In this document: positions 45,734 through 54,660 of the stretch, piece after piece
Position numbering within the stretch: the stretch's first letter is position 1
Layout: every line of letters begins with the position of its first letter
NCBI GenBank assembly: GCA_029959285.1
Contig: JASCOE010000010.1
Location: forward strand, 179,152 to 243,151
From: Flavobacteriaceae bacterium PS02337
GTDB lineage: Bacteria; Bacteroidota; Bacteroidia; Flavobacteriales; Flavobacteriaceae
Direction: 5' to 3'
Length of the DNA stretch: 64,000 nt
Notes under the pieces: model-generated
Seen by the model: the letters and a program-made list of their open reading frames with translations, nothing else
Database searches by the model: none
What the model was told of the DNA's origin: nothing
Program-made: the position numbers and the translations under genes

Positions 45734-46840
45734 ATGCTCATAGAATCACATTATAAAAAAATGATCTTATTATTTGTGTTGGTTGCAGCCGGAATTTTTA
45801 TGGCTGCAACTACTATAAAACCATTATATATAGATCCTTATCAACTAGAATATCCAGATTATTTCGGAAACAGAATCAGCATTCCAGAAGATAATCCGAC
45901 TACGAAACAAGGTGTTTTTTTGGGAAGAATGCTGTTTTATGAAACTAAATTATCTTCGAGTAAAACGATTTCTTGTGCAAGCTGCCATCAGCAGAAACTT
46001 GCTTTTACAGACGGAAAAGCATTCAGTTCAGGTATTAATAATATGCCAACCAAACGTAGTTCGATGTCATTGGCAAATCTTCTTTGGGTTCGAAATTTTT
46101 TCTGGGACGGAAGAGCAAAAGGTTTAGAAGAACAGGCAAAATTTCCGCTTAATGATCCGCATGAAATGGGAAATTATATGGAAAAAGCGGTAAAAGAACT
46201 TCAGAAAACAAAAGATTATCCACCACTTTTTGCAGCAGCTTTTGGAACTTCTGAAATAACTCCTCAAAAAATAACTAAAGCAATAGCGCAATTTGAGCGG
46301 ACTTTAATTTCTGCGGATTCTAATTATGATAAATATTTGAGAGGCGAATATAATCCGACCAAAGAAGAATTAAAAGGTATGGAACTGTTTATGAGTTCGC
46401 CAGTGCCAAGTAAAAATATCAGAGGTGCCGATTGTGCACAATGCCACGGAACGCCAAAAATGTACATGGAATTATTTCATAATAACGGTCTCGATTCAGA
46501 ACCAAAAGATATCGGACGTGAAGAATTGACTGGAATGGCAAACGACAGAGGACGATTTCGAGTGGTAACGCTTCGCAATATAGCCCTCACAGCTCCGTAT
46601 ATGCATGATGGAAGATTTAAAAATCTAGAAGAAGTTTTAGATCATTATAACGAACATATTAGTCCGAGCCGTTCTTTAAGCATATCTTTGAAAGATCGTT
46701 CGAACAATTTGAATGGAAAAACTCTTGGATTGACTTCAAATGAAAAATCAGACATTATTAGTTTTCTTAAAATGCTGACTGATTCGACCTTTATAACAAA
46801 TCCAAAATTTTCTGATCCGCATTTGAAAAACGCCAAATAA
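45734..46840 (+). CDS. diheme cytochrome c peroxidase (CcpA/MauG family)
   Basis: A 368-residue periplasmic protein. An uncleaved or signal-anchor helix is at about residues 10-27. Two c-type heme motifs follow, CASCHQQ (about residue 81) and CAQCHGT (about 235), with candidate distal ligands in GMANDRGRFRV and LTAPYMHDGRFKNL. Family members either reduce hydrogen peroxide or, as MauG and MbnH, oxidise residues of a partner protein. It lies 46 bases after a TonB receptor and 8 bases before a SUOX-like gene, so a role in handling the imported ligand is plausible. The exact activity is undetermined. Confidence 0.92.
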   Translation: MLIESHYKKMILLFVLVAAGIFMAATTIKPLYIDPYQLEYPDYFGNRISIPEDNPTTKQGVFLGRMLFYETKLSSSKTISCASCHQQKLAFTDGKAFSSGINNMPTKRSSMSLANLLWVRNFFWDGRAKGLEEQAKFPLNDPHEMGNYMEKAVKELQKTKDYPPLFAAAFGTSEITPQKITKAIAQFERTLISADSNYDKYLRGEYNPTKEELKGMELFMSSPVPSKNIRGADCAQCHGTPKMYMELFHNNGLDSEPKDIGREELTGMANDRGRFRVVTLRNIALTAPYMHDGRFKNLEEVLDHYNEHISPSRSLSISLKDRSNNLNGKTLGLTSNEKSDIISFLKMLTDSTFITNPKFSDPHLKNAK

Positions 46841-46848
46841 CTTTAAAA

Positions 46849-47373
46849 ATGACAAAAATGAAAAAACGCTATTTATCATTTATATTTCTAATTGCGATGT
46901 TTTTTGCAGTTACTTCAGAAAATTTATTTGCACAAAATTCATCTAAAGAAGCTGTTGTGAAGGTAGAAGGAGAGGTTTTAAAAACGCTTACGTTAAGCCT
47001 TTCTGATTTAGCAAAAATGCCGCATGTAGAAGCTAGCATGAAAAATCGTGAAGGACAAATACAAAAATATTCAGGTGTTCCAGTTATTGAAATTTTAAAG
47101 CAAGCCGGAGTAACTTTAGGAAAAGAATTAAAAGGCGAAAACTTGACAAAATATATGTTGGTAAGAGGCAGCGACGGTTATGAAGTTGTTTTTTCTTTAG
47201 CAGAATTAGATTCAGCTTTTACAAACAGAGTGATTATTCTGGCAGATCAAAAAGACGGAAAACCATTGGCAGATGGCGTAGGTCCGTTCCGATTGGTTGT
47301 ACCAGACGAAAATAGACCCGCTCGTTCCGTTCTTGAGGTTTCTCATTTAATTGTTCGATTTGCAAAAGATTAG
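46849..47373 (+). CDS. exported SUOX-fold (molybdopterin-domain-like) protein without cysteine
   Basis: A 174-residue protein with a signal peptide ending at about residue 29 (NLFAQ). It matches the central oxidoreductase molybdopterin-binding (sulfite oxidase-like) domain: VKVEGEVLKTLTLSLSDLA, KYSGVPVIEILKQAGV, YMLVRGSDGYEVVFSLAEL, DGVGPFRLVVPDENRPAR. It contains no cysteine at all, so the thiolate that holds Mo in YedY or sulfite oxidase is missing, and it is unlikely to be a classical molybdoenzyme. It is the third gene of the receptor-peroxidase operon (8-base gap). Binding of an unknown ligand or protein partner is inference. Confidence 0.8.
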   Translation: MTKMKKRYLSFIFLIAMFFAVTSENLFAQNSSKEAVVKVEGEVLKTLTLSLSDLAKMPHVEASMKNREGQIQKYSGVPVIEILKQAGVTLGKELKGENLTKYMLVRGSDGYEVVFSLAELDSAFTNRVIILADQKDGKPLADGVGPFRLVVPDENRPARSVLEVSHLIVRFAKD

Positions 47374-47390
47374 TAAATCCTTTTATAATA

Positions 47391-47469
47391 TTCCCTTTAT
47401 AAAGGGAAGAAACGATACTTCAAAACTTGGTTTCAAATTATAATTCGTTCCATATTATAATATGAAACC
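47391..47469. repeat. two palindromes after the SUOX-like gene
   Basis: TTCCCTTTATAAAGGGAA (47391-47408) is a perfect 18-base palindrome just after the operon, possibly a terminator. Then GGTTTCAAATTATAA (47429-47443) and TTATAATATGAAACC (47455-47469) form 15-base arms with one mismatch. Neither has a long T-run. Confidence 0.55.
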
Positions 47470-47555
47470 TAATTTTGGTTCTAGAATAATTTTAAATTGA
47501 AAGGTGGTAATAACTTTGATAATCTTTTGAAATTTAACTATCTAAATCAATTTAC

Positions 47556-47687
47556 ATGAGAAAATTATTATTCTATAAATTCTTCTGGCCAACATTTTTT
47601 GGCGACAACTTTGCTGAAAAGAAATGGCAAGATTTACCTTCTACACAAACAAAACAATGCTTGTTAAAATATCGAGCATTAATTTGA
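47556..47687 (+). CDS. possible small protein, 43 aa
   Basis: An ATG-TGA frame beginning MRKLLFYKFFWPTFFGDN and ending LLKYRALI. It is aromatic and basic with one possible amphipathic or membrane segment. It is preceded by a long AT-rich leader and followed, 56 bases on, by another small gene on the same strand. No family is recognised. Coding status rests on composition and frame only, so this is tentative. Confidence 0.35.
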   Translation: MRKLLFYKFFWPTFFGDNFAEKKWQDLPSTQTKQCLLKYRALI

Positions 47688-47743
47688 AGTGAAAATAGCA
47701 AGAGAGTAAATTTCTGATTCCAATAATATTAAATTTCAGAACT

Positions 47744-47986
47744 ATGTCACTGCCAGATGAATTATATAATGTGAAATTTGCGGAGCATTTTGAATCAATA
47801 AAAAAAATGTATCTGCAAGATGTAACTTTCAAAATTATCTGCGATAATTACTGTAAAAGTGTTGCTAATGCAGAAATTCATAAAATAAAATATGAAAATA
47901 ATTTTAGGAAGAATCAGGATTTTGAAAATCTAGCGATAGAACTAGAAGAAGAAATACGATTTTATATTATGAGGAAAGGTTTGTAA
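47744..47986 (+). CDS. conserved-looking hypothetical protein, 80 aa
   Basis: A soluble, mostly helical acidic/basic protein (MSLPDELYNVKFAEHFESIK ... EEEIRFYIMRKGL). The codon pattern looks genuine and a strong terminator follows 16 bases after the stop. No motif identifies its function. The small ORF upstream on the same strand may be its operon partner. Confidence 0.6.
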   Translation: MSLPDELYNVKFAEHFESIKKMYLQDVTFKIICDNYCKSVANAEIHKIKYENNFRKNQDFENLAIELEEEIRFYIMRKGL

Positions 47987-48002
47987 TTTTATAAATAAAA
48001 CT

Positions 48003-48038
48003 AAAAAAGCTTGTTGAAATATTTCAACAAGCTTTTTT
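48003..48038. terminator. bidirectional terminator, perfect 36-bp palindrome
   Basis: AAAAAAGCTTGTTGAAAT is followed directly by its exact reverse complement. It lies between the 80-aa gene and the converging DUF1254 gene. Confidence 0.9.
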
Positions 48039-48063
48039 TATAATAAAGAAATTGTAATAAATT

Positions 48064-49467
48064 TTATTTGATGATTTCTGGTAATGGCATTTTCCAAACA
48101 TTATTAATCACATCTGGCAGTGGACCATAAATTCTAGTTACAAACATGAATTTTCCTTCTTTAGGCGTTGGAAGCCAATTACTTTCTTTTTCTTTTCCAG
48201 GTGAAGTGCTTTGTAAATAAATAATCAAATCTCCATTAGGTTCATATTTTAAGCCTTTGCTTTTATTGCCAATAGAATATTTTTTTATCGGATTTGGAAC
48301 TAAGAAACGTTTCGGAATATTATACATGGTTATACTCCAAAAATATTTCGCTTCAGGAAGATCTTTTTTGCTGAATTTCAAAACATAATTTTTGTTTCCT
48401 AAAAGTGGCTGATTGTCTTTATCGTTAAGACTTCCTGTGTAAACGGCTTCAATGTTTGTATTTCCGTAAATTCCAGCAGCAGCTGCAATGGCACGATTGA
48501 GGTAATTATTTTGAAGTTCGGCACGCGTTCCAAAAAGATTTCCAAATTCTTTTAAAGTAGTGAGTTTAGAATCTAATTCTTGTTTTGCTTCTGCAATTCC
48601 TTTTTCTATTGCTTTTATAGTTTCTGGAGGATATTTAGAACTATCAAAAGGAACGCCTGGTACAATTCCAATTTTCGCAAAACGTGCTCTGAGTTCTTTT
48701 TCACTGCTATCTTCATTAGCATATTGCAATAATGAATTCAAGACATTGATAAATTGTGGAGAACTATAATCGGTTTCTTTCCAGACAGGAAGCGGCATCT
48801 TGTATTTTTTAACTTCTGGAGCTGGCTGATTTGTATATTCATGCAACGGAATTAATTTGTATTGCGCTTGTATTTTTTTAAGATTCCCCACATCAGATGG
48901 ATCGTGTAACTGAGTTCGGCCGACTAGGAATATTAAATTAGTTTCTGAATTTAAAACCTTATCGATACCTTTTGGTTTTTCTCCTTTCCAATCTGGTCCT
49001 GCAATAAGGTATTTTCCAGCATTATTTCCCGTTGCACGGGTTCCCACATATTCGTAATTAAATGTATACAAATCTACAAACTGCATAACATAATATCTGT
49101 CATTTTCTATTTTCGGAACTTCAAGAATAACAGGTTCATTTGTTACGTCAAGAGCTGCCATTGAATACGGTGTGTCATTATTTATTGTGATTACCAATGT
49201 ATCTGCGGGTGTAGCGCTCATTGCAAAGCTTTTAAATTTATTAAAACCAGAATAAGATCTATCTTCTTTATTTAAAGCGTTAGCATAAATGGTTTTATAA
49301 TTATAAAATATTGGATACCCGTATATCCAAGCCTCTTTTGCAATTGCAGTTATAGAATCTGAAGATGTAATTGCATCAGTAGATTCAGATTTGTCTTTTG
49401 ATGGCTCTTTTTTGCAAGAAGTGAATGCTAAAAATGCGACAATTAAAAAAGTAGTTAGATTTTTCAT
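48064..49467 (-). CDS. DUF1254/DUF1214-type lipoprotein
   Basis: A 467-residue envelope protein. The signal peptide carries a lipobox (AFTSC, Cys at about residue 18). The body has the DUF1254 N-terminal block (WIYGYPIFYNYKTIYANAL, NDTPYSMAALDV, RYYVMQFVDLYTFNYEYVG) and the DUF1214 C-terminal block (FWSITMYNIPKRFLVPNP, NGDLIIYLQSTSPG, WLPTPKEGKFMFVTRIYGP). Such proteins are common in environmental bacteria and have no settled function. It is monocistronic. Confidence 0.88.
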   Translation of the reverse strand: MKNLTTFLIVAFLAFTSCKKEPSKDKSESTDAITSSDSITAIAKEAWIYGYPIFYNYKTIYANALNKEDRSYSGFNKFKSFAMSATPADTLVITINNDTPYSMAALDVTNEPVILEVPKIENDRYYVMQFVDLYTFNYEYVGTRATGNNAGKYLIAGPDWKGEKPKGIDKVLNSETNLIFLVGRTQLHDPSDVGNLKKIQAQYKLIPLHEYTNQPAPEVKKYKMPLPVWKETDYSSPQFINVLNSLLQYANEDSSEKELRARFAKIGIVPGVPFDSSKYPPETIKAIEKGIAEAKQELDSKLTTLKEFGNLFGTRAELQNNYLNRAIAAAAGIYGNTNIEAVYTGSLNDKDNQPLLGNKNYVLKFSKKDLPEAKYFWSITMYNIPKRFLVPNPIKKYSIGNKSKGLKYEPNGDLIIYLQSTSPGKEKESNWLPTPKEGKFMFVTRIYGPLPDVINNVWKMPLPEIIK

Positions 49468-49789
49468 AGTTCTATAAGTTTAATTTGCATGAAATTTTTT
49501 ACCGATTTTAAAATTAAAACTTAAGCGAAAAATTTTATTTTTTTTTAATTTAAAAATGGTTGCAGATTATAAGTTGCAACCATATTTATGATTATAATTC
49601 ACTGTTGATAATTCGTTCGTAAGATTTTAGAATTGAAACTGATCTTTTTTATACCAGTTGATTAAGCAATTTTTTGAGATAATTGTTTAATCACCATTTT
49701 ATGACTTCACCACTTCAGTTTTTATTCAAAATTCATTTATAGTTTAGTTTTAAAATGAAGTTATTTATTACATCATAAAACTAAAATAA
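49468..49789. other. 322-base divergent intergenic region with two hairpins
   Basis: No gene is seen. ATGGTTGCA (49556-49564) and TGCAACCAT (49575-49583) form a perfect 9-base stem with a 10-base loop. GATTAAGCAATT (49660-49671) and AATTGTTTAATC (49681-49692) form a 12-base stem with one mismatch. The flanking genes diverge, so neither needs a terminator here. Operator or leader roles are possible. Confidence 0.5.
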
Positions 49790-49795
49790 TTGAAT

Positions 49796-50829
49796 ATGGC
49801 AATGGGTTTAATCATAATATTTATATGCAGTTTCTTGGCTTTTGCTATAAGTGCAATTTGTGGAGGCGGTGCAGGTCTTATGCTTATTCCAATTCTTGGC
49901 GCTCTTTTACCAATGAATCAAGTTCCAGCGGCGCTCTCAATAGGAACATTTACAAGTTCTGCTTCAAGAATTATTTTATTTAAAAAAATATCTGCTGGCA
50001 TATTGTCAAATATTTTGTTCCAGCTGCTATTCCGGCAGTTTGGTTAGGAGCATGGCTACTCAAATTTTTAAATCCTATATACTTAGAAGTTGCTATGGGA
50101 CTGTTTTTAATAAGCAATCTTCCATTTATTTTTAAAAAATCAGAGCAGATCAACAGCAAAAAGAAAACTGCAAATTGGCTTTTGGGAGTTATAGGTTTTT
50201 TGGCGGGATTTTTATCTGGTCTTACAGGTGTTGTTGGTTTGCTTTTTAATAAATTTTATCTGCGTCATGGACTTTCAAAAGAAGAGATTGTAGCCACAAG
50301 AGCTGCTAACGAAATTATTCTTCATTTAATAAAAATAATTCTATACACACTCTTTGGATTGATATCAATAAAAGTCGTTTCAATTGGAATTGTGGTCGCA
50401 ATTGCTGCAGTACTTTCTTCTTTATCGATGAAATGGATTTTGCCCAAATTAAGTGAATTCATTTTCAAGAAAATTGGTTATTATGCGATGGTACTTTCTG
50501 GATTTGTAATTTTAGGAAAAACTACTTCTACTTTGGCGTCGGAAAAAGGCGGAAACTTTACTGCCACTTCAATATCTAAAGGATTAGAAGCAAAATTGAA
50601 ATGGCAGAATGCTCATTTTGCTATGGAATTTACCTATGATGAAGGCTTTGAGTTTGAACAGATAATTCCAATTAAAGATTTAACAGATGATCAGCAATTA
50701 TTTGTGAAAAGCAAAAATAACAATGCAGATCAAATAATTATTGAAGCTGTATATGCAATAAACAAAAAATCTTATGAAGCTTACTATTTTAAAAGTAATA
50801 AATTGATTGATAAAATTGATTTTTATTAA
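49796..50829 (+). pseudogene. TauE/SafE-family sulfite exporter-like permease, frameshifted
   Basis: Two frames are joined at an A7 run (49982-49988). The first has the TauE N-terminus (AISAICGGGAGLMLIPILGA, TSSASRIILFKK) and ends after an out-of-frame tail at 50047. Adding one A gives HIVKYFVPAAIPAVWLGAWL, then the rest of the permease (LLGVIGFLAGFLSGLTGVVG), in the frame that ends at 50829. Corrected length is about 344 residues with about eight helices and an unusual soluble C-terminal tail of some 85 residues (KLKWQNAHFAMEFTYDEGFE). It is a pseudogene, slippage-expressed or mis-sequenced. Family members export organosulfur anions. Confidence 0.7.
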
Positions 50830-50851
50830 TCAGTAATGATTTTATTTCTTT

Positions 50852-51613
50852 TTAGAATGTTTTCATAAAACATATTCTAAATTCTTTTCCATCATACATT
50901 GGTGCAATAAAAGAAGTCGATTTACTTTCTTTAGCGCCAAATAATTTTCGGGTAAGATACGGATTAAGCCAATATGCTGCTTTTGTACTCAAAATGCCAA
51001 TTCCAGCTCCAGCGGCAACATCAGTAAGCCAGTGTCTATTATTATACATTCTAAAAATACCTGTTCCAGCTGCAACGGCATAACCCGCAACTCCATACCA
51101 GATAGATTTGTCTTTGTATTCTTGATACAGAAATTCTGCTCCTGCAAAAGCTACGGCAGTATGTCCAGAAGGAAAAGAATCATCAGAAGTGCCGTCTGGT
51201 CTTTCTATATGAGTTATAGATTTTAATGAAAAAACAGCAGTTGTCATGATAATAAGAGAAGTGCCTAATATAACAGAACGATCTCTCATATTATTTTTTC
51301 CTTTTACACCAAAAGCATTTAGAGCATAAACCGAAAGTGCGGGAACATATCTCGAAAAATCATCAATAGTGACTTTACGGTCTATATTTTCTGTAATTTC
51401 TTCTCGAATCTGAAAATTGAAACTTTTTATTTGCCCGCTTTCTATTCCCCAGAAACCATAACCAATTAGAATTCCGGGAATAATAAGCTGTTTGTAGTTG
51501 AATTTTATATTCTGAACAGTATCAATTGCAACACTGTCTTTTACAGTCAGATTTTGAGAAACTGCACTCAAAAATACCAGATTCAGCAAAACTAAAAGAC
51601 CGATTTTCTTCAT
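50852..51613 (-). CDS. exported PAP2-family phosphatase
   Basis: A 253-residue protein with a signal peptide (about 1-19, VSAVSQ). The PAP2 motifs are KSITHIERPDG, SFPSGHTAVAFAG and YNNRHWLTDVAAGAGIG. Catalysis uses the His of the latter two. It has few membrane helices, so it is probably an outer-membrane or periplasmic lipid phosphatase related to the LpxE/LpxF group. It follows an XRE regulator by 23 bases, so the pair forms an operon. The second PAP2 gene at 57217 is of the integral inner-membrane type. The substrate is unknown. Confidence 0.88.
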   Translation of the reverse strand: MKKIGLLVLLNLVFLSAVSQNLTVKDSVAIDTVQNIKFNYKQLIIPGILIGYGFWGIESGQIKSFNFQIREEITENIDRKVTIDDFSRYVPALSVYALNAFGVKGKNNMRDRSVILGTSLIIMTTAVFSLKSITHIERPDGTSDDSFPSGHTAVAFAGAEFLYQEYKDKSIWYGVAGYAVAAGTGIFRMYNNRHWLTDVAAGAGIGILSTKAAYWLNPYLTRKLFGAKESKSTSFIAPMYDGKEFRICFMKTF

Positions 51614-51636
51614 TGCAGTGTTTTTTATTTGTTAGT

Positions 51637-51993
51637 TTATTTATTTTTCAATTTACGAATTTCTTCTTTAAGTGCTGCGTTTTCTTTTCTTAGCGATTCA
51701 ATTTCGAGAAGCAATTCGGGTGGAATAACGATATTACGTTTTATCATATTTCCTGACTGCATACTATTATGAGGACTGTTTTCGTATATCTCATATTTAT
51801 CTACTTCCAAAACTTGTGCTATTTTGTCCCATTCCGTAGAAGTAATGCTAGTAAGACCTCGCTCTTTACGACTGTATGTAGGCTGCGACATATTAACCAA
51901 AACAGCCATTGCATCTTGGTTAATTTTACGCTTTAAACGCATTTCGATAAGTTTTGCCTTTTTCAATGGTATTTTAATATTTGAAAAACTCAA
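51637..51993 (-). CDS. XRE-family regulator with coiled-coil tail
   Basis: A 118-residue protein. The helix-turn-helix domain lies at about residues 12-70 (RRKINQ-like segment RLKRKINQDAMAVLVNMSQ, PTYSRKERGLTSIT). The C-terminus is a coiled coil (LLLEIESLRKENAALKEEIR) that would dimerise. The likely start is TTG at 51993 with the natural sequence MSFSNIKIPLKKAK. The next in-frame ATG would remove part of the domain. It is co-transcribed with the downstream PAP2 gene, its probable target. Confidence 0.78.
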   Translation of the reverse strand: MSFSNIKIPLKKAKLIEMRLKRKINQDAMAVLVNMSQPTYSRKERGLTSITSTEWDKIAQVLEVDKYEIYENSPHNSMQSGNMIKRNIVIPPELLLEIESLRKENAALKEEIRKLKNK

Positions 51994-52082
51994 GAAAATT
52001 AGACTTCAATTTTGAATTAATTCTGAATTTTTACTTTAATGGAAATTAAAATATGCATAGAGAGCCATAAAAGAAATAATTT

Positions 52083-52218
52083 TAAACACATAGAAACATA
52101 GATTTTTCTGTTTTTGTAAAAAAGAGAAAAGAAGAAGCTAGCTTCCACACATAGCTATGTGAATTGATGCAAGTAAAATGCCTTTCGGCTTAATGTTAGA
52201 CTATGTTTCTATGTGTTT
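52083..52218. repeat. AAACACATAGAAACATAG inverted repeat
   Basis: AAACACATAGAAACATAG (52084-52101) and CTATGTTTCTATGTGTTT (52201-52218) are exact inverse arms of 18 bases. In the middle is a second perfect palindrome, CACATAGCTATGTG (52148-52161). It lies between the TonB receptor operon and the XRE-PAP2 operon, both on the minus strand, and would form a long hairpin in read-through RNA. Confidence 0.8.
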
Positions 52219-52238
52219 AATAAAATATATTCAATGTG

Positions 52239-54650
52239 TTAAAATTTATAACTGTAACCAAATCGAACAACCTGCGTTTCGTAATAATCTCTGCTGTTAT
52301 AGCTAAAATCTACGCCATCTATTTTTTTCTTAATTACCAGTGTATTAAAAATATCTGTTGCATTTAAGAATACTTCTCCTTTACCTTTTTGCACTGTTTT
52401 TTTAAGCCCAAGATCTACCGAAAATCTAGATTCAATTCTTCCTTGCGGAATAATATCTGGAGCAAGATAAACAGCAGAAATTTGTCCTTTTAATGTTTTG
52501 TCTAATTGTAAAGTATTGTTCCATTTTAAATTTCCAGAAACCATCTGTTGTTTTTCACCATTATAAATACTTGGAGTAGGATATAGGTTCGTAACCGTAA
52601 AAGCATCAATTGTATTTTGATACATATTTCCATTTAAATTAAAAGAATACCAAGGAGTTATCTCTTTAGAATAAACAGCTTCAATTCCAACTGAAGAACT
52701 TTTATCTGCGTTCTGAAATACATTATAAATTAATGAACTTCCTGGAACAGTGGTTGCAATACGCGAAATTGTTCCGTTTATAATTCTGTAATAAACCGAA
52801 GAAGTAAAATATCCTTTTTGTAAAGTTTTCTTGTATCCGGCTTCAAAAGAACTTGTAAACTGCGGACGAAGTGCTGGATTTCCAACTTTTATAATTTCGG
52901 CATCATCATATTTTGGAAAAATACGAATATCGACTTCAGCTGGTCTGTCGACTCTGCGATTGTAGAAAACCGTGATTTTATTTTTATCATCTATTTTGTA
53001 TCCAAAACGAAGATTCGGAAATGGTTCTGTATAACTGTAACCGTCGCTTTTGTACGTTGGATGATCAGGATTAACATCATATTGCAGACTTACATATTCT
53101 AATCTCAGACCCAATTCTGCTTCAATTTTATCGGTTTCATAAATATAATTAGAATATAGAGCAGGAATAATTTCTTCATATTCAGCCCAACCTCCAGCAT
53201 TGGCATCGATAGGGGAGTTTTCGCCTGGAAAAAATTGCATATTGGTTGGAATTTCTCTGGTTCTGAATTTAAAACCAGTTTCAAAACGACCGTATTTTAA
53301 AGGCTTGATATAATCCAAATTAATATCGATCACCTTTTCATCTGAAAGAAGTTTAAAAGAATCCTGTCCGACAGAATTAGGTAAAGTATTGGTAAAGAAA
53401 TACTTTTCATCTTCTCTGTGATACGTGTAGTTAATACCTGCACTTAATTTATGTCCAGGCTGTTTAAATTTATGTTCGTAAGAAGCACTTGCCATTATGG
53501 TAGTTTTTAGCTCATCTTCAAGAAATGACCAAAGACGAAGACGCTCTGAATAATCTTGATTAAAAAACGGTTCATCGCCATTATCAATAATTTTTTCGCT
53601 TCCAAAAAGTGCAGAAAAAGAAAAACTGTTATTTTCGTTGTAATTCCAATCTATTCCAGATTTAAGAGTGGTAAAATGCGTATTACGATTTCTAACTGTT
53701 TGTTGGTTTATAATCGTTCCGTCATTGTAAGTTCGCGTTACAAATTCATTTTTGTTAAGCGTTTCGGTATACAAATAATCAGCTTGTATGTAAGCGTTTA
53801 TTTTTTCCTTACGGTAATTCAGAGACAACGACGGATTCATTTTTGGCGTCATCTGATATTGCGGACGAATAGATGGAAGGTTGGCTTTTCGTTCCCACAA
53901 TGCGCCGTATCCAGAACTTATTCCAACCTTACCATTTAATCCTTCTTGTTTGTTTTTTTTATAAATGATATTAATAATACCAGCATTTCCGTTAGCATCA
54001 AATTTAGCCGATGGATTATTTATAATTTCAATTCGTTCAATAGCCGAAGCCGGAATATTATCCAAACCAGATTGGTTTCCAAAACCCGTCAAAGCGGTTT
54101 GTTTTCCGTCAATAAGCACCATGACTTTATCGTTTCCACGAAGTTGTACTTTTCCATTATTAAGTGTTACTCCGGGAAGATTCTGCATAGACTGCAGCAC
54201 AGATCCTCCGCTTTGAGCGATATTATCAGCAACAGAAAATACTTTTTTGTCCATTTTGCTGCTTATTTCAGAAGGTTTTGAAGTCACAACAACTTCAGAC
54301 AAAGTGTTAATATCTTCTTCAAGATCGATTGTATTCAAATCTAAAAAGTCGGAAAGTGTTCCTACGAAAAGTTTTTGAGATTTGGTTTTGTAACCTGTAG
54401 AACTGATTTCAAGTGTATAATTTCCTGAAGGTATTGCAGGAATATTAAAACGTCCATCTTCAGTGGTTACAGTTCCAGCAAGCAGTTTTTGTTCTTTTGC
54501 AGTTTTTATAACTACATTAATATAAGGAAGTGGAATTTGAGAGCTTTTATCTTTTATTATTCCTGAGATTGTGGCTGTATTGTTCTGTGCCGTAACATTG
54601 TAAACTTTCATTACAAGTAACGACAAAACTAAAAATATCTTTAATTTCAT
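52239..54650 (-). CDS. TonB-dependent receptor with CarboxypepD-like domain
   Basis: An 803-residue outer-membrane protein. The signal peptide (about 1-21) is followed by a carboxypeptidase-regulatory-like domain (about 27-105: SGIIKDKSSQIPLPYINVVI, NYTLEISSTGYKTKSQ). The plug has VVVTSKPSEISSKMDKKVFS, VLQSMQNLPGVTLNNGK, VMVLIDGKQTALTG and NNPSAKFDANGNAGIINI. The barrel is of the Omp-brl-3 type. It is the last gene of an operon with a PepSY-like protein and a two-component system, an arrangement often tied to metal or peptide uptake. The ligand is unknown. Confidence 0.9.
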   Translation of the reverse strand: MKLKIFLVLSLLVMKVYNVTAQNNTATISGIIKDKSSQIPLPYINVVIKTAKEQKLLAGTVTTEDGRFNIPAIPSGNYTLEISSTGYKTKSQKLFVGTLSDFLDLNTIDLEEDINTLSEVVVTSKPSEISSKMDKKVFSVADNIAQSGGSVLQSMQNLPGVTLNNGKVQLRGNDKVMVLIDGKQTALTGFGNQSGLDNIPASAIERIEIINNPSAKFDANGNAGIINIIYKKNKQEGLNGKVGISSGYGALWERKANLPSIRPQYQMTPKMNPSLSLNYRKEKINAYIQADYLYTETLNKNEFVTRTYNDGTIINQQTVRNRNTHFTTLKSGIDWNYNENNSFSFSALFGSEKIIDNGDEPFFNQDYSERLRLWSFLEDELKTTIMASASYEHKFKQPGHKLSAGINYTYHREDEKYFFTNTLPNSVGQDSFKLLSDEKVIDINLDYIKPLKYGRFETGFKFRTREIPTNMQFFPGENSPIDANAGGWAEYEEIIPALYSNYIYETDKIEAELGLRLEYVSLQYDVNPDHPTYKSDGYSYTEPFPNLRFGYKIDDKNKITVFYNRRVDRPAEVDIRIFPKYDDAEIIKVGNPALRPQFTSSFEAGYKKTLQKGYFTSSVYYRIINGTISRIATTVPGSSLIYNVFQNADKSSSVGIEAVYSKEITPWYSFNLNGNMYQNTIDAFTVTNLYPTPSIYNGEKQQMVSGNLKWNNTLQLDKTLKGQISAVYLAPDIIPQGRIESRFSVDLGLKKTVQKGKGEVFLNATDIFNTLVIKKKIDGVDFSYNSRDYYETQVVRFGYSYKF

Positions 54651-54660
54651 TTGAATGGTT

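Noticed and set aside
46849-47373. Sulfite oxidase or YedY-type molybdoenzyme
   Set aside because: It has no cysteine to bind molybdenum and is much shorter than those enzymes.
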